A stretch of 64,000 nucleotides of DNA from Dehalococcoidia bacterium (GCA_022819585.1 JAJEGY010000007.1:21248-85247); one strand, 5' to 3'. Positions 52,057 to 61,897 are shown, counted from the first letter of the stretch. Program-made: numbers and translations. The notes: generated by a model not told the origin, from the letters alone.

Positions 52057-52500
52057 ATGGAGAACATCCCAAGTCCACTTACGAAGATGCTTGAGGAGCT
52101 CGACTCGCTCGATAGGGTAGAGCGCGCCCAATATCTTCTCGAGCTATCGGACGACTTTCAAGAAGTCCCTACATCTATCGCTACGCGTCCATTCCCTGAA
52201 AACCGCCGTGTCCCAAAGTGTGAATCTGAAGCGTTCGTGTGGGCACAGGAACAGGACGATGGCAGTCTGAAGTTTCACTACGCAGTCGAAAACCCCTTAG
52301 GCATCTCTGCCCGAGCGATGGGCGTGATCCTAGACGAAACCCTGTCAGGCCAACCGATCGATCAAGTCGCTAACGTCGCGCCAGACATCGTCCATCGGAT
52401 CTTCGGACGCCAACTCTCGATGGGGAAGGGCGAAGGTCTGGCTGCAATGGTCGAATTCACCACCTTCGAGGCACGGCAAAGGTTGACTAGACGCAACTGA
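52057..52500 (+). CDS. SufE-family sulfur-acceptor protein
   Basis: A 147-residue SufE/CsdE-like protein that accepts persulfide sulfur from a cysteine desulfurase. The sulfur-accepting Cys55 sits in RRVPKCESEAF, the family's R-V-x-G-C-x-S motif with Lys for Gly; RIFGRQLSMGKGEGL is the conserved C-terminal segment. The ATG at 52057 gives the normal family length, while a longer frame opens inside the rhodanese gene. No sufS or sufBCD gene lies nearby, so its desulfurase partner is elsewhere. The neighbouring rhodanese is a possible alternative sulfur donor. Confidence 0.9.
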   Translation: MENIPSPLTKMLEELDSLDRVERAQYLLELSDDFQEVPTSIATRPFPENRRVPKCESEAFVWAQEQDDGSLKFHYAVENPLGISARAMGVILDETLSGQPIDQVANVAPDIVHRIFGRQLSMGKGEGLAAMVEFTTFEARQRLTRRN

Positions 52501-52509
52501 GCCTGCCAA

Positions 52510-52719
52510 TCAAGCTCGTGCACCGTATCTGAGCGTTGTCAGCAGACGTTTGGAGGCGATGGTGACCTCATCAACCGCATCATTGAAAGCCGTTTCGTTG
52601 GCCCGCGACGGCACACGATAGCCGCTGATTTTCCTGACGTACTGCAGGGCAGCGGCCGCAATCTCTTCATCGGTCGCTGCAACGTCTCGTTCTCTCAGCA
52701 CCTTGATGCTTCTGCACAT
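52510..52719 (-). CDS. DUF2277-family small protein
   Basis: A 69-residue protein beginning MCRSIKVLR, the family's fixed N-terminus, with the conserved ATDEEIAAAALQYVRKISGY middle and a helical end. The family is widespread in bacteria and its function is not known. It is too small for an enzyme core and may be a regulatory or partner protein. It is the last gene of a minus-strand run and converges on the SufE-like gene, 9 bases away. Confidence 0.85.
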   Translation of the reverse strand: MCRSIKVLRERDVAATDEEIAAAALQYVRKISGYRVPSRANETAFNDAVDEVTIASKRLLTTLRYGARA

Positions 52720-52741
52720 CGATTCACCCGTCCTTAGTCAA

Positions 52742-53884
52742 TCAGACCACAATCCCGGTTTCTACGGAGTTGATCGGAGGCAACAGGTCCGCCAACAGTT
52801 TCCAAGTGTCTCCTTCGTCTCGACTATAGTAAAGCTGACCTGTCGATGTTCCGACATAAACGCCACAAGGGTCCATCGCATCTGTCGTCATACCGTCACG
52901 CATCGCGTGCAGGTACGCGCCTTCCTGGGGCAGTCCGGCCGTCAGTGCCTCCCAATCCTGACCACGATTCCGGCTACGAAAGACGCGCATCTTCGCGTCG
53001 GTGACGTACCGCATTCCACCCCCAAGTTCATCGCCGACAACCTTGTCTTCAGGCAAGACGTAGAACGTGTCAGGATCATGCGGATGGGTCGCTGCCGCTA
53101 AGCCAAATCTCGATGGAAGCCCATCGCTGATATCGATCCACTCATTGCCGCCATCGTCGCTGCGATACACCCCGCAGTGGTTCTGTTGATACAGCGTTTG
53201 GGAGCCATCGCCAGAGGCAACCATCTTGTGCGGGCATTGTCCCACCTCAGGGAAGCGGACTCCCATGAAATCGGCGCGTACGCCTTTATTCATCGGTTGC
53301 CAGCTGCTGCCACCGTCTTCGGTACCAAATACGCCAGCGGCGGAAATGCCGATCCGCATACGGTTTGGCGATTCTGGGTCGACGAGGATGCTGTGAAGGC
53401 ACATCCCACCGAACCCGGGAACCCAAGACCCGCGTGTCGGATGCTTCGTTATCGCCTCAACCTCGTTCCAAGTGTCACCGCCATCCTCGCTCTTGAACAG
53501 GGAAGCCGGCTCTCCACCCGCGTAAACAACGTCGGGTTGATCTGAAGGCCCTGGAACAATTTGCCAGATGCGATTCAGGCTGATGCCGCTGGCCGAACCG
53601 AGGCTCGGTCCTTCCTTCGGGTCTTCCCAAGAAGCTCCAAAATCTCGGGAGCGATGAATCTGCGCTCCGAAAATCGGGTTGTTCTCCACGACATACAGGC
53701 AACCATCACCACGGTCGTCGTAGACGACGTGAAAGACATCGGAACCGGGCCAGAGAAGTTCGGACATCTCCCAATCTGATCTATCCGCATCGCTTGAGAA
53801 GATGAACGCGCCCTTGCGAGTGCCCACCAAAATTAGGACATCGCCTGCCTTGAGGTCAGTTTCCATCTGCATTTTCAGCTCCAT
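52742..53884 (-). CDS. BNR/sialidase-like beta-propeller protein
   Basis: A 380-residue beta-propeller with repeated Asp-box motifs: SRDFGASWED, SEDGGDTWNE, TEDGGSSWQP, RSDDGGNEWID, SRNRGQDWEA and SRDEGDTWK, spaced about 40-60 residues, giving six visible blades. Asp-box propellers occur in sialidases and in photosystem or sorting-receptor proteins. The catalytic Arg triad of sialidases is not evident, so an enzyme role is uncertain. No signal peptide is seen. An ATG at 53872 (residue 5) has GGAG six bases upstream and may be the real start. It follows recQ by 10 bases. Confidence 0.82.
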   Translation of the reverse strand: MELKMQMETDLKAGDVLILVGTRKGAFIFSSDADRSDWEMSELLWPGSDVFHVVYDDRGDGCLYVVENNPIFGAQIHRSRDFGASWEDPKEGPSLGSASGISLNRIWQIVPGPSDQPDVVYAGGEPASLFKSEDGGDTWNEVEAITKHPTRGSWVPGFGGMCLHSILVDPESPNRMRIGISAAGVFGTEDGGSSWQPMNKGVRADFMGVRFPEVGQCPHKMVASGDGSQTLYQQNHCGVYRSDDGGNEWIDISDGLPSRFGLAAATHPHDPDTFYVLPEDKVVGDELGGGMRYVTDAKMRVFRSRNRGQDWEALTAGLPQEGAYLHAMRDGMTTDAMDPCGVYVGTSTGQLYYSRDEGDTWKLLADLLPPINSVETGIVV

Positions 53885-53893
53885 CTGTGTGGA

Positions 53894-56113
53894 TCAGACA
53901 CGGTTCTGTGCATCGTTGGTTTGAGTTATATGTGCCCGGACGATGCGAACATCATCGTAACTGAACTCATCGCCTACAAGTTCCATGACTTCTGACAGTC
54001 TGGCCGACGGTCCACCTGCTTGATATATCGCCGCCTCGATCTTGCCCATATCTTCCTTGCGCGGCAACGACGAGGACAGATCGACGTTCATGCCGTTCGA
54101 CACCATCATCTCGATATGGCTGGTAATTGTGCCGGGTGCCAGTCCACGTTGATGCGCGACTTGAAGGATCGATAGGCCTTGTGCGAGCAGGTTTCTAGTC
54201 TCGGCATACGTAGAGCCTTCGCGTCTTACATTCCGGTTTATCGAACGTGTCAACCCATTTTGGGACGACCGCGAAGGATTGGCACTGACGAAGTCGCGAA
54301 TCTCAGCCAAGAACTGTTCGCCATACTGCTCGAGTTTGAGCGCGCCCACTCCCGAAATCCGTGAAAATTCGGATAAGGTCTTCGGGGCTTTAGCAGCCAT
54401 GTCTCTTAGACTCGCATCGCCGAAAACGACGAACGCAGGCACCCCTTGCTCTCGTGCGATTTTCAGCCGCAATTCACGCAATTGTTCGAATAGATCAGCA
54501 TCATATTCAACATGCCTATCGACCTTCGTTCGTCGCGGTTTTTCGACTGTTTTAGGTCTTGAAAGAAAGATCTGCTTACGCTCTTTGAGGAACCGTCTGC
54601 CCTTGTCTGTGACTCCGAGCGTGGGATACTCCTCATTGTTTCGATAGATCAATCCCTCTGCGGACAAGAGATTGGCAACCTCTTTTATCTCGTCCCCGGA
54701 ATAGTCTCTGGCAATGCCATGCACGCTTAGCACATCATGACCCAGTTCCCGAATCCTCTGCGACCTTCCACCTCGCAAAACATTGCTGACATGAGTGATC
54801 CCGAACCTCTCCCCAGTCCGGATGATGGTCGACATGATCTTTTTAGATATGACGGTCGCGTCGAACTCTTCACGAGGTGTGGAGCATACATCGCAACCTT
54901 GACAATTGTTCTCCATCGATCCATTCGGCGCTGATTCGTCTCCGAAATAATGGAGCAGATAACGACGACGACAGGTTTGAAGCTGACAGAAATCAACGAC
55001 TTCATCGAGTTTGTCGGTCAATCTTTGACGTTCAAGTTGGTTTTCAACGCGGTTAATGAAGTATTCCTGCCTCGATTTATCTCCGTATGAGTACAACAGT
55101 ACGCAGTCACTCGGAAGGCCGTCTCTGCCGGCACGCCCAGTTTCTTGGTAGTAACTCTCCAGAGACTTAGGCATCGAATGGTGGACCACCAGTCTCACGT
55201 CCGGCTTATCGATTCCCATGCCAAACGCAATGGTTGCAACAACTACTGGGAACTCACCAGAGATGAATCCCTCTTGTGTTCTCCGTCGCGCCTCGGCGTC
55301 CATCCCGGCGTGATAGGCCCTAGCACGGAATCCCAGCTGATCAAGGTCAACCGCTATCTCTTCGGTCTCTTTGCGCGAGTAGCAGTAAATGATCGCCGAC
55401 TGACCGCGTCTGCTCTCAAGCATCTCGACGAGTTGCCTGAACGCGTTCCGTTTGGATCGCACTTCATAGTTGAGGTTTTCCCGATTGAAACTGGCAACGA
55501 AGCGCTTGGGGTCGTTCAGACCGAGTTGGTTGACGATATCGTCTCGCACACGAGGCGTAGCCGTCGCTGTCAGAGCGATAAATGGAACATCCGACATGCT
55601 ACGACGCAACCCACCTAGTTGACGATAATCAGGACGAAAATCATGTCCCCATTCCGAGATGCAATGTGCTTCGTCGACAGCGACGAGGCTTACATTCAGG
55701 TGACTCAAGAAGGTTTGAAATCCCGCTAACGCGAACCGTTCGGGCGAGACGTAGAGAATCTTCAACTCCCCGCGTAGGGCCTGACCGCGGACTCGATCCA
55801 TTTCCCCTAGCGTCAACGCGCTATTCAGAAATTCCGCCTTGACACCAATCGCCTTCAAACCGTCAACTTGATCCTTCATCAATGCGATCAACGGAGAAAC
55901 CACGAGAGTGACACCATCTAGACGCAGCGCCGGCAGCTGGTAGCAGAGAGACTTCCCACCGCCAGTAGGCATGATCACTAACGAGTCTTGCTTCTCTAAG
56001 ACATTCGAGATGATCTCTTCTTGTAAGGGACGAAAGCGGTCGTAACCGAAATACTGTTTGAGCAGATCAAGCATCATCGGTTTGCTGGTCGGCGAGTCTG
56101 ACATTGAGCACAT
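53894..56113 (-). CDS. recQ: ATP-dependent DNA helicase RecQ
   Basis: A 739-residue superfamily 2 helicase that unwinds DNA 3' to 5' in recombination and repair. Walker A is MPTGGGKS (residues 48-55), and the DEAH box is in VDEAHCISEWGHDFRPDY. Motif VI appears as QETGRAGRDG. The zinc-binding Cys set lies near residues 375-410 (CRRRYLLHYFGDE ... CQGCDVC). The RQC winged helix follows, then an HRDC domain (about 545-615) and a C-terminal helix-turn-helix (residues 640-700, with SILQVAHQRGLAPGTITSHI). Long, full-domain RecQ. Start at ATG 56113, or three codons later at 56104. It is 59 bases downstream of the acyl-CoA dehydrogenase gene. Confidence 0.96.
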   Translation of the reverse strand: MCSMSDSPTSKPMMLDLLKQYFGYDRFRPLQEEIISNVLEKQDSLVIMPTGGGKSLCYQLPALRLDGVTLVVSPLIALMKDQVDGLKAIGVKAEFLNSALTLGEMDRVRGQALRGELKILYVSPERFALAGFQTFLSHLNVSLVAVDEAHCISEWGHDFRPDYRQLGGLRRSMSDVPFIALTATATPRVRDDIVNQLGLNDPKRFVASFNRENLNYEVRSKRNAFRQLVEMLESRRGQSAIIYCYSRKETEEIAVDLDQLGFRARAYHAGMDAEARRRTQEGFISGEFPVVVATIAFGMGIDKPDVRLVVHHSMPKSLESYYQETGRAGRDGLPSDCVLLYSYGDKSRQEYFINRVENQLERQRLTDKLDEVVDFCQLQTCRRRYLLHYFGDESAPNGSMENNCQGCDVCSTPREEFDATVISKKIMSTIIRTGERFGITHVSNVLRGGRSQRIRELGHDVLSVHGIARDYSGDEIKEVANLLSAEGLIYRNNEEYPTLGVTDKGRRFLKERKQIFLSRPKTVEKPRRTKVDRHVEYDADLFEQLRELRLKIAREQGVPAFVVFGDASLRDMAAKAPKTLSEFSRISGVGALKLEQYGEQFLAEIRDFVSANPSRSSQNGLTRSINRNVRREGSTYAETRNLLAQGLSILQVAHQRGLAPGTITSHIEMMVSNGMNVDLSSSLPRKEDMGKIEAAIYQAGGPSARLSEVMELVGDEFSYDDVRIVRAHITQTNDAQNRV

Positions 56114-56172
56114 AAAGCCATTGTCACCTATGAAGCGCGTTTCCTCGTACCGAAATGGCAGAGGACCCGTAC

Positions 56173-57330
56173 CTACTCGCGATATTTCTCCAACAACCTA
56201 CGGGCGATCACCAGCTTCTGCATCTCGTTGGTTCCCTCACCGATGATCATGAGTGGGGCATCGCGGTAGTAGCGCTCAACCGGAAGGTCTCTGGTATAGC
56301 CCGCGCCGCCGTGGATCCGCATCGCCTCCATCGCTACCTCTCCGCATATCTCGCTGGCATATAGCTTCGCCATACCGGCAGCCAAATCGACGCGCTCTCC
56401 AGCATCTCTTTTCTCTGCAGCGGACATCGTCAACAATCGTGCTGCCTCGATCTTAGTGCCCATCTCGGCCAGTTTGAGCTGTATCGCTTGGTGCTCAGCA
56501 ATCGGAACGCCGAAAGCCTTCCGTCTCTGCGCGTATGAGATCGCTGCTTCGAACGCCGCGGTCGCAACTCCAACAGCACGAGCCGCAACGTTGATCCGTC
56601 CCGACTCCAATCCGCTCATCACTTGATGAAAACCCCGACCCTCAATGCCGCCAATGAGGTCTTCCTCACCAACACGGCATCCATCAAATATCAATTCGCC
56701 CGTGTCCACGCCACGGTACCCGAGTTTGTCGATGTGCTGACCCACCGACAACCCCGGATTGGGTTTCTGAACGATGAAGCAGCTCATTCCACGGTAGGGC
56801 GGATCTACATCAATATCGGTCTTGGTGAGAACGGCGTACGCGTTCCCATGCTCGGCGTTGGTGATGAACATCTTGCGGCCATTGATGACATACTCCTCGC
56901 CATCTCTGACCGCGGTCGTTCGGATGCCTTGGACATCACTCCCAGCCTCAGCCTCGGTCAAACCCAAGCCGCCTCTTATATCTCCGCTTGCCATTCTCGG
57001 CAAGATGCGTTGTTTCTGTTCCGGAGTCCCATGATCCGCAATGATTGACGCCATGAGCAGATGCGTCCCAATCGGTCCGCACACGCTCATCCAACCTTTG
57101 CTCAACTCCTCAAAGATGATGGCAAGCGTCACATGATCGAAACCCAAACCGTCATACTCTTCAGGGATGGTGATGCCAAAGAGTCCCATCTCCCGCATCG
57201 TCTCGATCAACTCGGCAGGGTAGACGTCCTCGTGGTCGTATCGGGAAGCAACCGGATCAACGTCACGGCGCACAAACTCACGAACCAGATCGACGATCTG
57301 CGATCGTGCTTCTTCAGTGACACGAGCCAC
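56173..57330 (-). CDS. Acyl-CoA dehydrogenase
   Basis: A 385-residue FAD enzyme that makes the first double bond in beta-oxidation of acyl-CoA. Expected parts: the N-terminal helical domain (1-120), the LGLTEAEAGSD segment with FAD contacts near residue 128, FITNAEHG, and the C-terminal helical domain with the catalytic Glu in IGEGTNEMQ near residue 365, followed by LVIARRLL. Chain length cannot be read from the sequence. It is a single gene preceding recQ on the same strand, with no electron-transfer flavoprotein genes nearby. Confidence 0.94.
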   Translation of the reverse strand: MARVTEEARSQIVDLVREFVRRDVDPVASRYDHEDVYPAELIETMREMGLFGITIPEEYDGLGFDHVTLAIIFEELSKGWMSVCGPIGTHLLMASIIADHGTPEQKQRILPRMASGDIRGGLGLTEAEAGSDVQGIRTTAVRDGEEYVINGRKMFITNAEHGNAYAVLTKTDIDVDPPYRGMSCFIVQKPNPGLSVGQHIDKLGYRGVDTGELIFDGCRVGEEDLIGGIEGRGFHQVMSGLESGRINVAARAVGVATAAFEAAISYAQRRKAFGVPIAEHQAIQLKLAEMGTKIEAARLLTMSAAEKRDAGERVDLAAGMAKLYASEICGEVAMEAMRIHGGAGYTRDLPVERYYRDAPLMIIGEGTNEMQKLVIARRLLEKYRE

Positions 57331-57391
57331 GTTAACAGTTCCAATCGATGATCGTCCGCATCAGTGCATCGCAGCGCGGAACATCCATCGG

Positions 57392-58108
57392 CTAGTCGTT
57401 GATTGTCAGGTTGCCCATCGTGACTTTGCCGGAGATCACTAGATGCGGCGTGCCCGACGTCGAGGCAGTTCGAGCGCGCTTATCTTCGGCTTCCCCCATT
57501 GTTATGACGTTATCCATCTCCACGTCCCAGTCCGCTGGGACACGGACACTCAATCCTGCCATTGTCAATGAAACCTCAAGACGGGCAGGCGGGTCTACGA
57601 CTGTCGCATCACGCAGGTCAAGGTTGACATTGCCAATGGTGATGTTGACTGCGCCCCCGGTGAATGCGGCGGACTCTACGCGTTCATTCACCTCGCCAAA
57701 CGTGCAGGAAAGGTTGACCTCGCTGTCCGTCGTGGTCGTCGAATCGGTTGAGCTCATGGTCACATGCTGTCGTTGACGATCCTTGCGTCTGCGCCGACCG
57801 CCAAAGAGGATGGCACCACCGATCACGATGAGGATTACCGGCCAATAGACATAGGCATCCACACCAAGGTTGCCGAGGAGTATGAACAGGCCTATCCCGA
57901 TCAGAACGATAGGGAAGAACACGTTGCGCGCTCTTCGGGCTATCAAGATTCCCAAACCGAACGCGAGCAGCAGAATCGAGGCGATCCATCCGAGGACCTC
58001 CCCGATGTTGGTTTGGACAACGTCCAACGTGCCGAGGAGAAACAGCACTCCTACAGCAATAACGATCAGTCCGGCAATAATCCGGCCGGAACCTCGTTTC
58101 GAATTCAT
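57392..58108 (-). CDS. LiaF-like membrane protein
   Basis: A 238-residue protein with four predicted membrane helices in the first 105 residues (RIIAGLIVIAVGVLFLLG, then the GLGILIARRARN and GIGLFILLGNLG stretches), a basic RRRRKDRQRQ segment, a Ser/Thr-rich linker and a C-terminal beta-rich domain with repeated VNLSCTFGEVNERV- and NITIGNVNLDLRD-type strands, as in the DUF2154/LiaF family. LiaF relatives sense cell-envelope stress with a two-component system. No LiaS/LiaR genes are adjacent. The ATG at 58108 is preferred over 58138. It follows the hydroxylase operon by 14 bases. Confidence 0.8.
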   Translation of the reverse strand: MNSKRGSGRIIAGLIVIAVGVLFLLGTLDVVQTNIGEVLGWIASILLLAFGLGILIARRARNVFFPIVLIGIGLFILLGNLGVDAYVYWPVILIVIGGAILFGGRRRRKDRQRQHVTMSSTDSTTTTDSEVNLSCTFGEVNERVESAAFTGGAVNITIGNVNLDLRDATVVDPPARLEVSLTMAGLSVRVPADWDVEMDNVITMGEAEDKRARTASTSGTPHLVISGKVTMGNLTIND

Positions 58109-58122
58109 GGACCGGTGCCAGA

Positions 58123-59010
58123 TCAGCCCATAGCGCACGCTGCCGCGCGTGTGACTGCGCGGGCGGTGTAGACCTGAGTCATGGCTTCGCGATACTCGGC
58201 GGATGCGTGAACGTCGTCGTTGAACATCCCGGCTAGTTCCGCTCCTCCGCGTTGCGCGGCGCGGTCGATCACGTTCTCGGTCAGTTCTTTGCCGACCAAG
58301 ATGCGTTCCGCCCGGCGGGACCTGACTGCATGGGGACCGGCACCCGTAATGCCGATGCGCGCAGCGGTGCAGACGCCTCCGCCATCGACCGTCACGGAAG
58401 CCGCAACGCCGACAATGGCATAGTGAGACGCTTTATTGGCCAACTTGACGTAGGCGCAACCACTGCCTTCATCTTGTGCCGGCACGGTAACGCCAGTCAG
58501 CACCTCGTTGGGTCGAAGCGCGGTCTCAAGATATCCGCGGAAAAAGCGATCGCTGGCAATCGAGCGCGACGAGCGTGCCGATGCTGAGTTAATCTCCATT
58601 CCGAGTGCCACCGCTACAGCAGGGAGGTCACCTGCAGGGTCAGCGTGTGCCAAGGAACCGCCAATGGTCCCCCAGTTCCTGACCTGCGTGTCTGCCACCT
58701 CTGAAGCCGCCTCGGCGATCGCGCATGCCTTGGAGTTGATCACATCGGAAGTGATCAACTCGTAGTAGGTCGTCATCGCGCCGATGGTTATGCTTCCGTC
58801 GTCGTTCTCAGTGATTCCTCTGAGACCTTCGACGTTTCGCAGGTCGACGATGGCCTGCGGCGAAGCGATGCGTAGCTTCATCATCGGGATCAAAGAGTGA
58901 CCACCGGCGAGCAGCTTGGCATCGCCACGATACCTTGAGAGTGCCTGTGACGCCTCACGCACCGTTGTCGGGGCGTGGTATGCGAATGGATCCGTAGTTC
59001 CAGTTGTCAT
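58123..59010 (-). CDS. FAD-binding subunit of molybdenum hydroxylase (CoxM-like)
   Basis: A 295-residue flavoprotein subunit that passes electrons from the iron-sulfur protein to an acceptor. The FAD motif AGGHSLIP (about residues 36-43) and TIGGSLAHADPAGDLP near residue 115 are the two family signatures, with the C-terminal CO-dehydrogenase flavoprotein domain from 175. It starts 2 bases before the large-subunit stop, as the third gene of the S-L-M operon. The subunit order with small, large, medium fits the xanthine-oxidase family. Function depends on the large subunit's substrate, which is unknown. Confidence 0.92.
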   Translation of the reverse strand: MTTGTTDPFAYHAPTTVREASQALSRYRGDAKLLAGGHSLIPMMKLRIASPQAIVDLRNVEGLRGITENDDGSITIGAMTTYYELITSDVINSKACAIAEAASEVADTQVRNWGTIGGSLAHADPAGDLPAVAVALGMEINSASARSSRSIASDRFFRGYLETALRPNEVLTGVTVPAQDEGSGCAYVKLANKASHYAIVGVAASVTVDGGGVCTAARIGITGAGPHAVRSRRAERILVGKELTENVIDRAAQRGGAELAGMFNDDVHASAEYREAMTQVYTARAVTRAAACAMG

Positions 59011-59012
59011 GT

Positions 59013-61421
59013 TCAGTTACCCCTTCTCGCGGCGGCGGAACGTCGCGCTCGACGTGCCTCTTTGGCGTCCTGAATGGTTCGCCACATCTTCTCAGCGCTC
59101 AACGGCATGTTCAGATGCGTCACGCCGAGATGCTTGAGAGCATCGACGGCGGCGTTCACGATTGCCGGAGATGCCGCGATCGTTCCGGTCTCACCCGCGC
59201 CTTTGGCGCCAAGCGAGTTGACGATCGTCGGTGTCACCGTGCGACCTGTCTCGAAACTCGGCATGTCTTCAGCGGTCGGGACTGCGTAGTCCATCATGCT
59301 CCCGGTCAACAGCTGACCGTCATCCGAGTAGACCGCTGCTTCTTGCAGTGCCTGTCCTGCACCTTGAGCGATACCGCCATGCACCATACCGTCCACGATC
59401 ATCGGGTTGATGACGTTTCCGACATCGTCGATCGCGACGTAGCGCACCAGCGAAGTCTCACCGGTCATCTCGTCGATCTCAACGACTGCGATGTGCGTCC
59501 CGAACGGCCAGGTGAAGTTCTGCGGGTCGAAGAAACTCACCGCCTCTAGTCCGGGCTCTAGCCCATCGGGCAGGTTCTTCGCCCAGTATGCACCGAGGGC
59601 AACGTCGCCCCACGGTATCTCGCGTTCCTGAATGTCCTCTACGTAGAAGGTGCCGTTCTCAAAGACAACTTGCTTGGCATCAACGCCCATTTCGTGCGCG
59701 GCGATCTCTTTCGCCTTCTCGATGACCTTGTCCAAGCTCATCATCAGCGCCTCACCGCCAACAGCCAACGATCGGCTGCCGAAAGTGCCGGTTCCGAACT
59801 GATGACGCTCAGTGTCGCCGTGGACGACCTCGACGTTCTCCATCGGGATGCCGAGGCGAGACGACGTGATCTGTGCGAGCGTAGTCTCGTGGCCTTGGCC
59901 GTGCGGCGATGTGCCAGTGAAGACGGTCACTGTGCCGGTCGGGTGAACACGAACCGTGCTCGATTCCCATAGTCCAGCACCTGCGCCTAGCGCGCCAGCA
60001 ACTGCCGACGGCGCCATGCCGCAGATCTCGATGTAGGTGGAGAAACCGACGCCGAGCAATTTACCTTCGCGTCGAGCGTCGCGTTGCTCTTGGCGGAAGG
60101 CCTGATAGTCGAACATGTCTAAAGCAGCGCCCAGAGCGCCCTGGTAGTTGCCAGAGTCGTAGGTGACACCGATCGGCATGTCGTGACCACGCCTGAAGGG
60201 TCGGATGAAGTTCCGACGGCGGACACCGATAACGTCGCGTCCAATCTCATGGGCGTAGCGCTCCATCATCCGCTCGACGACATAGGTCGCTTCGGGACGT
60301 CCTGCACCTCGATAAGCGTCAACTGGTGTCGTGTTCGTAAAGACACCTGCAACCGTGCAGGAGAGGTTCTCGAACTTGTAGCATCCGCCCAGCATCAATC
60401 CGAACAAGATGGTCGGGATGGCCGGGGCGAAGGTCGAGAGGTAACCGCCAAGGTTGGCGTAGACGTGAACCTTCAGGCCAGTAACGATGCCATCGCTAGT
60501 TCCGCATATCTCTGCGTCGGCGATGTGGTCGCGGCCGTGTGTGGTCGCCACGTAGTTTTCAGTCCTGCTCTCGATCCACTTGACGGGCTTCTCGAGTTGT
60601 TTGGCGATGATTCCGACGATAACTTCCTCGGCATACAGATAGAGCTTGCAGCCGAAGCCACCGCCGACATCAGGGGCGATGACACGGACTTTGTGCTCGG
60701 GATGGCCGGTTACCAATGCGAAGAGCAATCTGACCAAGTGCGGGATCTGGGTGGATGTCCAAATTGTGAGTTGTTCGGTGCCCGCGTTGTAGTCGGCCAT
60801 GATGCCGCGCGGTTCCATGGGGTTCGGGATGAGACGCTGGTTGACTATGCGCTCTTTGACGACGACGTCCGCTTCCGCGGCAGCGGCATCGTAGTCACCT
60901 GCTGCGACGGTCCAGTCGAAGGACTTGTTGTTTGCCACTCCTTCGTGGATCTCGGGTGCGCCTTCCATCGTCGCTTGTTCGGCATCGGTCACCGCGGGAA
61001 GCGGTTCGTAATCGACATCGACCAATGCGACAGCGTCGGACGCGGCGGCTGGAGATGACGCAACAACTGCTGCGACGGCATCGCCGACGTATCTGACCTT
61101 CTCGATTGCGAGCGGAGGGTGGTCGGGCGTAGCCATAGGCTCGCCGCCGGTCTGTTCCGGGATGAGAACCCATCCAGCAGGCAGACTGCCTAGCTGCTCG
61201 GCAAGGTCAGCACCAGTAAAGACGGAGACGACACCGGGCGCGTTGGCCGCGGCTGAAACGTCGATCCTGTTTATCTTTGCGTGACCGTAGGGGCTCCTTA
61301 CGAGCGCCAGATGAAGTAGTCCGGGCAGGCGAAGATCGTCGACATATTGGCCTCGTCCGGTGATCAGCGCCTGGTCTTCTACGCGCGTGACCTCCTGGCC
61401 GATCAAGGTATCAGTGGTCAT
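59013..61421 (-). CDS. Molybdopterin subunit of a xanthine-oxidase-family hydroxylase (form II CoxL-like)
   Basis: An 802-residue molybdenum-containing catalytic subunit. The active-site loop reads AYRGAGR (plus coordinates 60297-60317), the form II CoxL sequence, not the AYRCSFR of true CO dehydrogenases. The catalytic Glu lies in GAKGAGETGT near residue 745, and GGGFGCK, TGTSPHGQGHET and FGSRS are the cofactor-contacting segments. The reaction is hydroxylation of an aldehyde, purine or other N-heterocycle; CO oxidation is unlikely to be the main one. It lies between the 2Fe-2S subunit (2-base gap) and the FAD subunit. No MoCo-insertion gene is adjacent. Confidence 0.94.
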   Translation of the reverse strand: MTTDTLIGQEVTRVEDQALITGRGQYVDDLRLPGLLHLALVRSPYGHAKINRIDVSAAANAPGVVSVFTGADLAEQLGSLPAGWVLIPEQTGGEPMATPDHPPLAIEKVRYVGDAVAAVVASSPAAASDAVALVDVDYEPLPAVTDAEQATMEGAPEIHEGVANNKSFDWTVAAGDYDAAAAEADVVVKERIVNQRLIPNPMEPRGIMADYNAGTEQLTIWTSTQIPHLVRLLFALVTGHPEHKVRVIAPDVGGGFGCKLYLYAEEVIVGIIAKQLEKPVKWIESRTENYVATTHGRDHIADAEICGTSDGIVTGLKVHVYANLGGYLSTFAPAIPTILFGLMLGGCYKFENLSCTVAGVFTNTTPVDAYRGAGRPEATYVVERMMERYAHEIGRDVIGVRRRNFIRPFRRGHDMPIGVTYDSGNYQGALGAALDMFDYQAFRQEQRDARREGKLLGVGFSTYIEICGMAPSAVAGALGAGAGLWESSTVRVHPTGTVTVFTGTSPHGQGHETTLAQITSSRLGIPMENVEVVHGDTERHQFGTGTFGSRSLAVGGEALMMSLDKVIEKAKEIAAHEMGVDAKQVVFENGTFYVEDIQEREIPWGDVALGAYWAKNLPDGLEPGLEAVSFFDPQNFTWPFGTHIAVVEIDEMTGETSLVRYVAIDDVGNVINPMIVDGMVHGGIAQGAGQALQEAAVYSDDGQLLTGSMMDYAVPTAEDMPSFETGRTVTPTIVNSLGAKGAGETGTIAASPAIVNAAVDALKHLGVTHLNMPLSAEKMWRTIQDAKEARRARRSAAARRGN

Positions 61422-61423
61422 TG

Positions 61424-61897
61424 TTAGTCACCTCCCGAGTTCGCTGCCGCGTGTTGGACAGCTGCGACGATGTTGTGGTAGCCGGTGCATCGGCAGAGGT
61501 TTCCCCTCAGACCGCTGCGGATCTCGGCTTCGGAGGGCGATGGGTTGCGCTCCAAGATCTGGACTGCGGTGATCATCATGCCTGGGGTGCAGAAGCCGCA
61601 CTGCAGGCCGTGCTTCTCGCGGAATGCTTCTTGAATGGGGTGCAACTCGCCGTTGGACGCCAGACCTTCGACGGTGGTGACTGATGAACCGTCGGCTTGT
61701 GCCGCGAACATCGTGCAAGATTTCGTTGCGTCGCCGTCGACGAGAACAGTGCATGCTCCGCAACTGCTGGTGTCGCACCCGACGTGCGTGCCGGTGAGGT
61801 CTAACTCATCCCGCAACAGCGTGGATAGCAACGTTCTGGGAGGCACCGATAATCGGTGCGCCGTCCCGTTGACGGTGATCGTCACTTCTACATTCAT
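61424..61897 (-). CDS. 2Fe-2S subunit of molybdenum hydroxylase (CoxS-like)
   Basis: A 157-residue iron-sulfur protein with two clusters. The plant-ferredoxin-like first domain has [15 protein letters not shown] and a fourth Cys in KSC; the second domain has CGFCTPG and CRCTGY. It relays electrons from the molybdenum site to the FAD subunit. The ATG at 61897 has GAGGAG upstream and starts at [11 protein letters not shown], as in relatives; an earlier frame start at 61912 is less likely. First gene of the operon, divergent from a CoxG-like gene with a 101-base spacer that must hold both promoters. Confidence 0.94.
   Translation of the reverse strand: MNVEVTITVNGTAHRLSVPPRTLLSTLLRDELDLTGTHVGCDTSSCGACTVLVDGDATKSCTMFAAQADGSSVTTVEGLASNGELHPIQEAFREKHGLQCGFCTPGMMITAVQILERNPSPSEAEIRSGLRGNLCRCTGYHNIVAAVQHAAANSGGD

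Noticed and set aside
60183..61058. 291-codon plus-strand frame opposite the molybdopterin subunit
   Set aside because: It lies wholly within the CoxL-like gene, whose motifs are continuous. The antisense product has no recognisable fold or start signal.
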